Shown: positions 45,071 to 56,006 of the stretch, piece after piece
Position numbering within the stretch: position 1 is the stretch's first letter
Layout: the number at the start of each line of letters is the position of its first letter
Assembly (NCBI GenBank): GCA_951802195.1
Contig: OX637623.1
Span: 124,001 to 188,000, forward strand
From: Tausonia pullulans
Taxonomy: Eukaryota > Basidiomycota > Tremellomycetes > Cystofilobasidiales > Mrakiaceae
Direction of reading: 5' to 3'
Length of the DNA: 64,000 nt
Program-made: the position numbers and the translations under genes
The notes under the pieces: model-generated
The model's database searches: none
What the model was told of the DNA's origin: nothing
Seen by the model: only the letters and a program-made list of their open reading frames with translations

Positions 45071-47200
45071 ATGGCATTTCGCGTACCGGTCGTGCGGGGG
45101 AAGTAAGCCCAGTCCCCCAAGAGATTACTCGCTCGACCTCTGTTCTCATCCCCAACAACCACCAAATCCCATCCACTTCTGCTGTACCCCTCCCTAGATC
45201 CTAGCCCATCCTGTCCGCCCCAGCCCGTTCGCTTCTTGCCTCGCTGCTCGCCCGCCGTCCGACAGCGAACAAGCTTTCTTCCCGCCGCCTCTCTTCTGCC
45301 GCGGGCTCAACGCAAGAGCCGACGTCGACGACGCTCTCGGCCGACGACAGCAGCCCGCCCTCGTCAACCTCTTCGTCGGTCATGACGGCGCCTGATCCCT
45401 CGGCAGACACCTTGACGGGCACCAAGGAGACGATTGCGATCATTGGATCGGGAAACTGGTGTGTTCTGGAACGAAGGAAGCGATGACAGCACGTGAACTC
45501 GGACCTCGCCCAAGGCCGAAGACACCCGGCAGCTCCTGCTTGCTGTTGCTACTGCCTTCTTACGCTTTCGCGAATGCTCTCCTCTGACTTTGGTCCCTCG
45601 CTTTCGATGCAGGGGCTCTGCCATTGCTCGTCTCGCAGCCATCAACGCCCGGCAGTACCCGGAGCAGTATGAGCGGACGGTCAAGATGTATGTCTTCGAG
45701 GAGGAGGTCAGTTCCCTGTCTGTCTCTCCCTCTGTTCCCGCCTGCTCTCTTTGGCATCCAACTTTGTCATTCGTGCTAACCGTTTGGAATTGAAACTAGT
45801 TCGAGGGCAAGAAGCTCACAGAGACGATCAACGAGACGCACATCAACGCCAAATACCTGTCAGTGAAGAGCGCGCGCCGTTGTCGACCTGTCACTTGTTC
45901 GAGATAACCCCATGCTGACACCCTTGTCCTTCCCTGCTTCCCCTCCCCCCAGTCCCGACATCAACCTCGGAGACAACATTCTCGCTCTGCCCGACCTCCT
46001 GAAGACCGTCGAGGGCGCGACGGCGCTCGTTTTTGTCCTTCCCCACCAGGTTGGTCCACCCGCCAATCCCTCCACTCGCTCACACTTTGACAGCTCACAT
46101 GCATTTGTCCCCGTTCAGTTTCTCCCCCGTATCATCTCGCAACTCAAGGGACATGTCCCCACGGCGACGCGTGCCATCTCGTGCATTAAGGGCGTCGAGG
46201 TCCATGAGGACCGGATCGACATCTTTGCGAGGGTCATTGAGCAGGAGCTCGGCATGAGCTGCTCAGCGCTCAGGTGAGGGGAAACAGGCTCGATGAGCTT
46301 GATCTCTGTTGACTGATTGTTGTCCTTGCAGTGGAGCCAACATTGCCGCTGAGGGTGCGCGCGCTCGTTACACTGTCTCTGCTTCACGCCTCAGCTCATC
46401 CACTGACCCGTCTGCCCTCCAGTCGCCCGGGATTGCTTCTCCGAGACGACTGTCGGTGCCCCGAACCCCATCGACGGTGCTCTCTGGCAGCGCACCTTTG
46501 CGACCGATCACTTCAGGGTTCAAGTCGTCGATGACGTCGCGGGCGTCTCCCTCTGCGGCGCTCTCAAGAACATCGTCGCCGTCGCCGCGGGCTTTATTGA
46601 TGGCCTTCAGTGGGGGGACAACTCGAAGGCCGCCATCATGCGACTGGGTCTGCTTGAGATGAAGGCGTTCTGCCATGAGTTCTTCCCGGGTGTCAAAGAC
46701 GTGACGTTCCTGGAAGAGAGCGCGGGTGTCGCGGACTTGATTACGACGTGCTTGGTGAGTTCTTGTTTCTGTATGTGGTACTTATCCCGGGATACGGTGG
46801 GGAACTGACTCTTGTGCCGACTGCAGGGAGGCCGGAACCGGAAATGCGCGGAGGCCTTTGTCACGACCGGCAAGGTGGGTCTTGCGGTCTTGCCCTGACC
46901 CTCGCTTCATCTCTCTTACTTTTCTGACCTCTTTTTTCCCAATCTTCAGACTTTTGAGGTCCTCGAGAAGGAGATGCTGGGCGGCCAGAGTCAGTCGCTC
47001 TGTTCTTCCTCCCTTTTTCACCCTCAAGCTCACACTTTCATCCCTTCGCCTTGCCAGAGCTCCAGGGCATCTATACAGCCAAGGAGATCAACGTGTTCCT
47101 CACCGCCCGCGGCCGCGTCGACGCCTACCCTCTCTTCCACACGGTCCACCAGATCGCATGGGAAGGTCTCCCGCCGACGAGCGTGTCATCTAAGCTCTGA
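45071..47200 (+). CDS. GPD1: NAD-dependent glycerol-3-phosphate dehydrogenase, with probable alternative mitochondrial leader
   Basis: Reduces dihydroxyacetone phosphate to glycerol-3-phosphate for osmolyte, lipid and redox needs. Core exons: 45382-45458, 45613-45706, 45800-45858, 45953-46049, 46119-46273, 46332-46354, 46423-46754, 46827-46874, 46950-46989, 47058-47200 (355 residues from the ATG at 45382). Motifs: [18 protein letters not shown] (NAD fold), [38 protein letters not shown] with the catalytic Lys, and [11 protein letters not shown]. Upstream, the same frame is open from 45205 and encodes [20 protein letters not shown], then RLSSAAGS, a textbook mitochondrial presequence, but with no ATG. 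It sits directly behind a TAG acceptor. An ATG exon at 45071 (MAFR) with donor GTACCG at 45083 joins in frame, giving about 418 residues. The leader exon is inferred; the enzyme is certain. Confidence 0.92.
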
Positions 47201-47547
47201 ATTCATCCATCCATCAGTTCTCCATTTCACTCTACATTGAATAGTTCTTCCTCCTTGGTTTGTTTGACATCCTGCTTTGTCGCTCGTGCTGTCGTTTAGA
47301 TGCTTTATACCTACCAGTTCATCCTGCGCGGGTGCCAAATGCCCGGTGACTGGGTGGACCGTCCAGTTCGTTCCCTACACTTCTCTCGCGTGTCTATAAA
47401 AGTGCACCTGACAGGATGAAATCAAAGGGAAAAGGGTCTGGTACTGGTACTCCGAGCTGGATAGAATAGTCGTGGCTACGAGATGACGATGAGACAGTCA
47501 CCTGTCAACCTGTCTCTCATTCAAGGCAACTTCGCTCGCCAATTGAA
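47201..47547. other. intergenic region with a TATA box
   Basis: No gene. TATAAA at 47395-47400 is placed like the TATA box of secreted paralogue B, 150 bases ahead of the ATG of the decayed third copy. Confidence 0.45.
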
Positions 47548-48130
47548 ATGTATCTATCTATCATGTCATCCCACTCCTCTGCTGGATGTCATCTTCACCC
47601 CCATTTCAGCACCGCGAACTTATCAAAGGCAGCCACCCTATCCTACCTTCTCCTCTTTGTCTTCCTCCTCTCGCAAGTCACTGCGAGCCCCATCGACATC
47701 GACCTGGATACGCTCGCCGCGCGCCAAACAAACCTTGACCTCCTACAGCCTCATCCATCCAAACTTCGACGACTCGCTTTACCTCATCCTTCTGGGAGGA
47801 AGGAGCTTCTACTATCAGAACAGACACTTACTAACCATGTTAGCTTCCTGCTCGCTCGTTCTTGGGTTCTCGAGTGCTGTGCTGACGATGTGAATTGCAG
47901 CGAGATCTGCACGGAACGGACGGCCCAGCCAGCACCGGATCATCGACCGGGTCGGTCCACCTATCCTGTCTCTCCCACGACCCCTTTACTCGTTCACGCG
48001 TCTAAATGAGAGGGGTCGTTTGAGTGCGGACTTGGGCCTGCATCGATGTCTCTCAACAAAGGGAAAACTACACCGACGACAACAGGGTTTGCCATCATGG
48101 GCGATGGTACGTCCTCGCCTCCCTTCTCCT
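47548..48130 (+). pseudogene. decayed third member of the secreted beta-trefoil-like family
   Basis: The frame from 47548 (or the ATG at 47563) has a signal sequence (LSYLLLFVFLLSQVTASP). In another frame, about 47735-47790, it reads SYSLIHPNFDDSLYLILLGG, matching DYSLIHPYNNNSLCLTA of paralogue B and RFIHPYDDKSLCLTA of paralogue A. After a CAG acceptor (about 47900) EICTERTA and then SQHRIID correspond to EKC...QKWIID of exon 2 in the paralogues, again with a frame change. CIDVSQQRENYTDDN near 48040 resembles the FCLDA block of exon 3. Later core units and the repeat tail were not found. The conserved Cys of the SLCLTA block is replaced. Frame changes between recognisable blocks and loss of the tail indicate a pseudogene. 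Confidence 0.55.
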
Positions 48131-49986
48131 CAATTGCCCAATACGTTTAGGCCACCTCCCTCAGACCAATACCTCGGCAATTCCAGTTGAACTAGCCTCC
48201 CTCAGACTTGGAGCATTTTAATTGAGTGGGAACCATATTCAGGTGTGGAGACCAGGAAGCGACGGATGGCACGGGGAGCCGACGCAGACCTCGATAATCC
48301 CTTGTGCGTCCATCGGTCGTCACTCAAAGGTGTAAAAGGGAATTTGACCAAACTTTGGCCACAGTAGCGGAGGAAGACAGGTCCAAGTTCATCTCGGCAG
48401 TTGGTGAGTGAGGTGTTGATGAGCTTTATGCAGGTCACGCTGGAATCCGACGATGCTTATCCATCTCCCCTCATCTCTCCGTCCTATAGGCCTTGACAGA
48501 CTGTCCAAGAACGGTGTCATAGTCCATATGTAAGACCGAACATAACCGAACCCCCTATTCCGACCAACTACGCTTTGGGGTTGATGCACCCTATGCATGT
48601 CCTACAGAACGGACTCCCTCGGCCCTCGCTCGCCGCTTTTCAACCCCCAACAGTAGGAGCTCAAGGCGAGCACTTTTCTATAGCCCATTCAGCGGCTCCT
48701 ACTCATTTTTTTTGTTGCTCCAGCGTGGCATCAACCCCATGATGTTCCAAGGAAATCAACATCCGCCTGGACGCGGGTTCAAGTGCCCGCTGTTCTTTCT
48801 TTCTCTGCCGCTGTTGGTTATTGAGACTGATGACTTCCTCTGAACTCCTAGACCCTGGGGGGGCTCCTTCCTCAGGATCTGGCAGTGCTACAAGGGGCTA
48901 TCACACAGCGGCAGTGGACGTGTACGTTGATCTGGCCCTCCTCTTTGACTCCTTGTTTCCACTTCCTGACGATTCCCTACCTGTATGTTATCTTCAGACA
49001 ACGGATACGGTGGGCTCTTTATCCCCCTTTCTTGCCTATCCAGCCCAGTATTTGATTCGTTTATCGTCCCCTCCAGGCCGCATGCGCCTCCCGGCCATCG
49101 ATCAGCATCTCAACTATAGGGGCGGTCCTGTGAGCTCTCCGCACTTTCACTTCCTCCCTCTTCCCGACGACTTCTCTTTATCCCCCACGAGTCATGGTTG
49201 ATGCTCTTGTTGTTTATCTCGCCAGGTACTTCTCCCGTTCGGACCACACGTTCGTCATCTCCGCTTGCAAGTTCGACGATGTTGCTCAGGTGCTCGGCGC
49301 GCCGCCCTCTCAACCTGTCCCCTGCGAATGAGCGCTGAATGCCTGGATATGATTCGATGCACACTTTCCTGAAGGGGTCAGATCCACACCTTTCCGAGCT
49401 TCCTGAGGGAGAGAGAGCCCATGGGTGGCTGAACACGGACACCTCCCGTTGGTCGTCCCCGTTCTTTCTCTCTGGTCTTGGTTGGCCGCTGTTCACGTCC
49501 CACTCCTCTCTCGCTGCTCTCGTTGGGGTCCTTTTCCTCTCCGGGTTTCCCCATCTTCGTCTTCCCGCTTTCCGCCAGACTGGACTTGCTTAGCCTCTTT
49601 TAACAGACCTAGGTTCTCTTTGGTTCGGCGGCCAGGAGGAATTTGATGGAGAGCAGATCGTAAAGGTCATGCATGACTAAGAGACTATTGGGGAGGAGAG
49701 CAAGCTAGCTGTACAGAAGCCCGGGTAGTGGGGAAAGAGGGAAGAAGAAGAAGAAGACAGGAAGCCCCGAAAAAGAAACAGAATAAAATAGAAAAACTCA
49801 AGTTGAAGGAAACCAAGTTGTTACAAAGAGAGAGAGGGAGAGAGGTGGGAAAGGGGGAAAGATGGACAGGGAAGCATCGAGCGAGCACAGAAAGAAGCCG
49901 GCGCCGGTCCCCCCCCCCCCCGGTCCTCCCTCCCCCTCCTCTTCAAAAAAAAAAAAGGGCAAGAGAAAAAAAGGTGGTCCACGCAT
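48131..49986. other. gene-poor region with unassigned coding-like fragments
   Basis: About 1.85 kb. Two plus-strand stretches look codon-like: near 48850-48915 (LGGLLPQDLAVLQGAITQRQ) and near 49225-49300 (YFSRSDHTFVISACKFDDVA, after a CAG acceptor). I cannot name a family or join them. From 49720 the plus strand is purine-rich with a 13-base C run at 49909-49921, probably the 3' UTR of the minus-strand transporter. Confidence 0.3.
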
Positions 49987-52539
49987 CTAGACCGTCTTTT
50001 CCTGGACGGGCGCGAGCGGGTTGACACCCCGAACGACGACAGCGGCGTGGGTCTTGGTGCCGGCATGCTCGAGGTGCTCGTGGAAGCCGTCGTTCTCGTG
50101 CTTGTCGTTATAGTCGAGAACGGCAGACTCGACGGGGGTGCGCTCAACGCCGCCGAAGAGGGAGTCCATGGCCTCGCTAGAATATGGGAGGGGAGAGGGG
50201 GGGAAAGAGCAGGTCAGCAATGAATGCGAAAAGGGAGAGTGGGCAGAAAGAGTGAAACGCACAGAGGAAGACCCTTAGTCTCGGGAATGAGGAAGTAGAC
50301 GAAGAAGGTGGCCGAGAAGAAGATGACACCGAAAATGAAATAGGTCTTGGTGGTGATGTTCTTGAGGGCGATAGGCATGATGCGGACGACGGCGAATGTG
50401 CAGAGCCACTGCCACATGAGGCTAGAATGAAACAAAAAGTGAGAAGCAAGTTGTCAGCGCAAGTACTGGATCAAGGAGAGAGAAAGGGAGGACCCACCAG
50501 AAAGTCATCGAAAGCGTGCGGAAGCGGGCAGTGAAGATCTCCGAGATGAGAGTGAGAGGTACCGAGTTGTATCCGAAGCAGTAGATCGCGGCGTAGAGGA
50601 AAACTATTGGAAGAGCATAAATTAGCGAGAGGAGATGGGAAGATCCGTGCCTGTTAAGAAGAATACTGACTTGAAGCAATGGCAACGTAGTCGCCAGCTG
50701 TGCGGACGGGGTCGGTGCCGCGGTCGCCCATGCCGGTGAGGTAGCCACCGAGGAAGATGAGGCAGAGCGAGCCGACTATGGAGCCGAACATTAGAGGACG
50801 GCGACGACCAATGCGGTCAACGACGAAGAGACCGAAGATGACGGTACAGACGGCCTTGACAGTTCCGTAGATGCCGGTGGCGAAAAGCGAGTTCTGGGTG
50901 CCCCTGAAGCCAAGCTGCTCAAAGATGATGGGTGAGTAGTAGTTGACGGCTTGGACTCCGGAGAAGGTCTTGAAGAAGAGGAGACCCATGCCGAGGAATA
51001 GACGAGTGCGGTGCCCCTTGGAAACAAAGAGCTGCTTGACGAGCATTATCGGGGTATCGTTGCCGCGGATGAGATTTTCGGTCTCGACCTGCTCGCGAGT
51101 CTGAGCAAGCTCCCACTGGATGTACTCGTGGCTGGAAAAGGGGAAGTCTTGTCGGCGCAGACCTAGGGCAAGAAAAAGGATCCAACGTACTCGGCGGGGA
51201 GCTTTCGAATGCGGCAGAGGTTGGTGGCGGCCTCCACGTAGCGGCCCTTCGACATGAGGAATCGCGGAGTTTCGGGGATGAAGAACATGGCAACTCCGAG
51301 AATGGCGGCGGGGAAAAGCTGGACGGCGATGGGGAACTGCCACTGGAACTGGGGGAATGGCGGGGGAGCTGCTGTCAGAGAGAGCTTAGAGAACACAGAG
51401 AGGCAAGACTGTAATGACGAACTTTGCTTGGGGCGACGTTCTTGACGAGGCCGAAGTTGATCCAGAAGCCACAGAGGGTGCCGGCTTGGATTCCCATGTC
51501 GTACATGCCGACAAGACGACCACGGATGTGCGGGGGCGAGAACTCGGAGAGGTAAACAGGGATGACGAGGGAGGAGATTCCGATAGCGAAGCCGCCGAGG
51601 AAGCGGCCGCCCATCATGAGGCCCTTGGAGCCGTCGGCAAAGGTCTGCATGAAAGCCGAACCGATGAAGCTGCGTGGGTTTGAGCGGAGGCGACGCCGGC
51701 GCAAAGTTTTGGAGTAAGTCATTGAAAGAGGAGGGACAAACACTAAACGCCGAGATGAGCGTCGAGATCAAAGGGCGGTGAACCGGCGCTCACAGGATGT
51801 TGGAGATGATAATGGACCACTTGCGACCGAACTTCTCGGTGATAGGGAGCTGTAAACCTGCTCCGAAGAAGGAGCCGGCCTGGAAGAGGGAGACGAAGTC
51901 GGCCGAGATCGAGGCGTTGCCTGTGGGAGAGAGAAGGGAGGTCAGATTTTTGCACCCGGAGTCAGGCCGAGAGGAAACAACATACCCTTGGTGCCGAAGG
52001 CGGCCTTGAAAGAGGGCAGGGCAATGGTTCCACCAAAGAAGCCAGTATCGTCTGGAGAGGGGAAGGGAAAGAAAGAGAAGTTAGTATGAGAGGAAGCCAT
52101 CACCCTGGTATAATCGTGAGGGTGACTCACATCCATAAGCGACAGCACCAAAGCAGAGGAAGATCGCAATGAGGTCTATGAAGGGATAAGTCAGTTGACC
52201 AGTCAGATACGTTCTGAAGAAGAAACAAGGGCGAAGAGGATGGTAGCAGGGCAAGAGCAGACGAGTGACACGGGGCCCGTAAGTAGCGCATGCTATCATC
52301 TTGCCCTTTCCTCCGCCCACCCGCCAACCTTGTCGTAGCGAATACCTACAGGTCTGGATGTTGTCGATCTCCTTGGGACGAGGAGGAGCGTTGCCGGCCA
52401 CCTCGGCGGTGACTCGGGCATGAGCGTCGGCGATGTTGGACTTGGTCCACGTTCGCTTCTGGGACCCGGCGAACGGGGCCTCCTTGGAGTATCCGATCGA
52501 GGACACGTCCGTCTCAAGACGGCGGAGGGGGGCGGCCAT
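49987..52539 (-). CDS. MFS sugar/quinate-type transporter
   Basis: A plasma-membrane proton symporter of the major facilitator sugar-porter family. Exons on the minus strand: 52539-52350, 52175-52131, 52051-51986, 51920-51794, 51669-51423, 51348-51191, 51131-50671, 50603-50498, 50421-50263, 50176-49987 (582 residues). Family marks in order: GYDTGFFGG (helix 1), ITEKFGRKWSI (loop 2-3), GGRFLGGFAIGISSLVIPVY and LSEFSPPHIRGRLVG, PETPRFLMSKGR, FLGMGLLFFKTFSGVQAVNY, VDRIGRRRPLMFG, YNSVPLTLISEIFTARFRTL and IPETKGLPLEAMD. The pattern (DTGFFGG, SGVQAVNYYSP) is closest to the quinate permease/Qut-D and related hexose-like group, so the substrate could be quinate, inositol-like compounds or sugars. The N-terminal 65 residues are cytosolic. 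The C-terminal tail is about 60 residues and ends QEKTV. Sure of class, not of substrate. Confidence 0.92.
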
Positions 52540-54166
52540 GATGATGCTGTGGAGGACTAGCGACGCTTAATAAAGGGTGTAAGACCGCCGAGAGAGTCTG
52601 GGCGAGTGAACACGGGAGGGTACTGGTGAGGAGGGATGGGGTGGTGTGGAGAAGGGGAAGCTGTTGGTGGGGACCCAGAATAGGAGGCCGGAAAATTGCT
52701 CTAAAACCGATGCTGAGGCAGGTGAGGGCGAGCAGGCGAGAGAGACAAGCCCGAGATCCCGAAGAGGGACTGAAAGAGGCCTGTCAGGGAGCAAAGTAGC
52801 GAACCAGGTTCCAGTCGTTTAGGCTTCTTAATCCGACGGCGCCAAGCCCATTAAGCCTCCGGTCCGAAGGCCGCGGGCACCCATGACAGGCCAGGAGAAG
52901 GGGCCGACAGGCTGGAAGGCGCCGGAGCCATTTGCCTCTTTCCTTCATCCTTCGTCTTTCCTCGTCTGTGGCTGTGTTGTGCTGCATCGCTTTATGGCCC
53001 TCACTCGACGCCCAGCGGGCATTGTCGGACCAGAATAGAAACGACTGGGTCCAGTCATCGAGTGAATGCATTGCGCAGGACGCATGAACGTCGCATGAGG
53101 ACGTCGACGGTGCGTTATGGCACGTGAGGGGTGGCGAGGCCGCCTCGCCGACGACTACCAGAAACGAAGAGGAGGCGTCTCCGGTCATAGCGAAAAGACA
53201 CAGTGGTTGAAACCCTATAGAGCAAAGGCACAGCCTTCGAGGCAAACACTTGCTTCGCCTGCTCTCGCTGACCGAGCGTCGAGATGCCCACCGAAGAGCC
53301 CCGGGCAGGGCGCCGGCTTTGTCGCCCATCGCGCAGAAAGGCGTCCTGATGAAGAAGGAGCGCGGCCTGCATGGCGCATGAAGGCGCAGGAGAAAGGAAG
53401 GTCGCGTGAAGACGGGAGAATGACTTGGTCGTCGTCTATGTGGTCGTCAGCACCGAGCTCGTTGAGATAGAGCAAAGTTCCTCTCGAAGTAGCAGGGCTG
53501 ATGGATTGAGCGACGGTTCATCTTTCTTTAGATCGGCCGAGCACGCTGCTTCGGCCGACCCACTTGTAATCAAAGATATATAACAACTGGTGAGGCATAA
53601 TAAGGGGTAAAGCTTATTTTTCACTTGAAGCGCAAGTCACACCCAGCTATGCAGCGCGGATCTATCTCATCACCATCGGAGCCATCGCGATGGAACGACT
53701 GCCGCTTTTTGGAGCTGATATTCATCTTCATCTGTCCTGCCCCAACATAAGTCGAGAATGGAGGAAACCTGGCTCTGAGAGCAGCGGGGAGGAAAGGGAT
53801 CCCCATTCCCTGGCCGCTCTTCGGTGAATACTTAGGATACATAGTTTCGAGCGGGCAAGCGGGTGGTGCCTCGGAGATCGGACCGGAAGACCGCCGTCTC
53901 AACTGCTGTCCCGACTCCGGCGCTCGCGGTCCTCGCCCGCGCCCGGCGGCTTCAACATTTCTCCCTTCTTTAATGAGGCTCTTTCGCCTTTGGATTTGCT
54001 GGCCGCTCAGATGTCTTCTTCTCATCCCAGACACCAAGGAAAATGGTATTGATGAGTAGGAGTCCGAGTAGCATAAGTGCAAGTGCGCCATGGTCGTCAC
54101 CGACCCCCAACCTCCTCGTCGACGACCTGCTAAATGATTGAACGATGAGCCCTCCTCGAGGGATAT
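52540..54166. other. intergenic region upstream of the transporter
   Basis: About 1.6 kb. A 181-codon minus-strand open frame (53329-52784) has no recognisable domain and odd composition; I do not call it. The rest, to the stop of the acetyltransferase-like gene, shows nothing I can support. Confidence 0.35.
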
Positions 54167-55644
54167 CTACGGAAAGTTCACATCAAGCCCAAACCTCTCC
54201 AACAGTACCTTCTTCCTCCCCTCATGGTCCCCTTCCTTCAAGACCAAGTCGCTTCCAGGCACGGACGACGACGACCACTCGACGGCGATTCCGAGTTTCC
54301 AATCGAGGAGCGTCCACCTGCCAAGGACCGCTTCCTCCTCGTCCTCCTCCTCAATGTTTTCGCCCGCCGCCACTTCTGAGAGGGGAAAGAACCGCGAGAC
54401 CATGAGGTGCTCAACGAAATAGCCACCGGGGATGTGTGAGACAGCAAAACAGAGGAAGCGGTAGTCCTGGCCAAGAAGACAAACACCGAGACCATCATCA
54501 GTCGTCGGCCGATGTGAGTGAACGAGGGATCGTGCACCTCTGCAAACATCTCCTCCTCGTTGAACGAGTACAGCGCCCTCCATGTACCGTCCTCTCCAGC
54601 CGAGCGATGGACCAGACACCACACCTTCGCGGCCTCACCGCCTGCCACCCTTCCCGCGATCGTGCTGGTCCCCTCCATCACGTTGGACGTCTTCTCCGCC
54701 TGCCCGGTCTGCACGCGGACAAGCCGATGACCCTCCTGGCTTCGAGGACCTGCTGCGCCTGAAACCGTCGCGCCGTGTCGGAGGGGGATAGGTCTCGTCG
54801 GGGTGTCCTTCCCGAAGTGGACGTCGACGAGGTAGAGCTGCTCGGCCTCCTCATCGTCGGTGGGGAGAGCGACGAACACTGTCACGTGCGTGAGAGACGT
54901 GTGGGCGTTGAACGACGGGACGGGGATGGCGTTTGGGTCGTCGTCGTCGTCGTTGGGCGAGCTGCTAATGGGTTCCTTGCGGTCGTTGACGCGAGCTCCG
55001 CCGGAGTAGCATCTTGGGTCAGGCCAAGCAGAGCGCGAATGTATCAGCCCCTTGGCTCTGCATAGATGATCACAGCAGAAGGCATCCGAAAGACTCGCCG
55101 GAAGCCCAGGCCACGAAGCATGTCCCTCAGAAGACTTCCCTGTCCAAAGCAGAAACAACCCTTCCTGTCGACGACGATCCGCTGGTACAGAGCTTCGGGC
55201 GTGAGGGACGGCCCGGAGGCGATCGCCGATGGATGGTCTGGTTTGGCTCCGGAAGAGAGCGTCAGTCAGAAGAGACTCTCTTCGCGCGCCGTCTAAGAGC
55301 GAGATGTCCTGAGAAGAAACGGACAGTGAATGCTATGATGAAGGCGCGCGCCTCGACGATCCGTCAGCAGCCCCTCACAAGGCCCAGCCTGCCCTGATCT
55401 CCCGGACTAACAAAGTGTTCTCAAACGGTACCTCGCATAGATGCCTCCTCTGGACCCTCGCGAGCGTCTCCAGCGTGGGCGGGGGCAGCGGCGGCAGCAA
55501 CTGCTCCGGCCTGGTCTCTTCGCGCTCCTCGCCAGACGACGATGCAGCTACCTGATTGTCGATAAAGCCCGGAAAACGGATCCGGACGAGATAGGCTCGA
55601 ACTTGAGCTTCATTGTATGGCGACGGGACGGGGCGAACGAGCAT
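54167..55644 (-). CDS. arylamine N-acetyltransferase-like gene, frame not fully resolved
   Basis: NAT enzymes transfer acetyl or malonyl groups from CoA to arylamines through a Cys-His-Asp triad. Minus-strand pieces: 55644-55408 (MLVRPVPSPYNEAQVRAYLV, HLCEVPFENTLL), about 55308-55277, about 55192-55075 (QRIVVDRKGCFCFGQ and LLRDMLRGLGFRRVFRMP), about 55010-54538 (HVTVFVALP with His, LYLVDVHFG with Asp) and 54466-54167 (DYRFLCFAVSHIPGGYFVEH to the stop). The triad Cys, His and Asp are all present, although the usual RGGxCxE loop reads RKGCFCFGQ. The last junction (GAG|GTGCAC to CAG|GAC) is clean. The exon holding the catalytic Cys cannot be joined in frame on either side with canonical GT-AG borders, while a different frame is open through it. 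It may be a young pseudogene, use non-canonical sites, or my borders may be off. Confidence 0.55.
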
Positions 55645-56006
55645 TTGAGCCGATGGCAGTGATGGTTGGGAATCGGGAAGGTGGAGGGCACCGCCAACGA
55701 TGACGCGCTGTCGGATCAGCGACACATTGAGGGTTGTGCGTTTGATCTTTTCAACTCGTCTCACTTCCCACTCATCGCGAGGACGAAAGGACAAAAGACC
55801 CATAGGAAAGTTCACAGCTAAGAGACGACAGAGAAAACAACGAAGGAGTGTCTTTGGATGGGTTTGGAGGTGTGGAGGTGGTGTTTCAAGAACTTCTAGA
55901 GAGAAGGAAAAGAGAGGGATGAGGCAAATAAATGAATGTCTAGCAGGCAAGGCGAGTGGAGAAACGAGAGAGAGAGGGACATATTGTCTGCGTTGTCGGC
56001 CTCCGT
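55645..56006. other. intergenic region
   Basis: About 360 bases between the acetyltransferase-like start and the stop of the transporter gene, both on the minus strand. The acetyltransferase frame stays open upstream to an ATG at 55950, but that extension is not family-like. Nothing else seen. Confidence 0.35.

Noticed and set aside
42439-47200. functional cluster of RAD52 and GPD, or of DAD3 and SOS7
   Set aside because: Neighbouring genes have unrelated roles, separate promoters and mixed orientation; no evidence of co-regulation beyond proximity.
48680-48800. possible tRNA (T-loop-like GGGTTCAAGTGCCCGC at about 48769)
   Set aside because: The loop would be eight bases and no acceptor, D-arm or anticodon stem can be drawn upstream.
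52784-53329. 181-codon minus-strand open frame
   Set aside because: No recognisable feature and codon use unlike the genes; lies in the transporter's upstream region.
54238-55158. 306-codon minus-strand frame as one continuous exon of the acetyltransferase
   Set aside because: It contains the true middle part but reads through the catalytic-Cys exon in a wrong frame and through a clear intron (54537-54467); conserved NAT text is only obtained by splicing.
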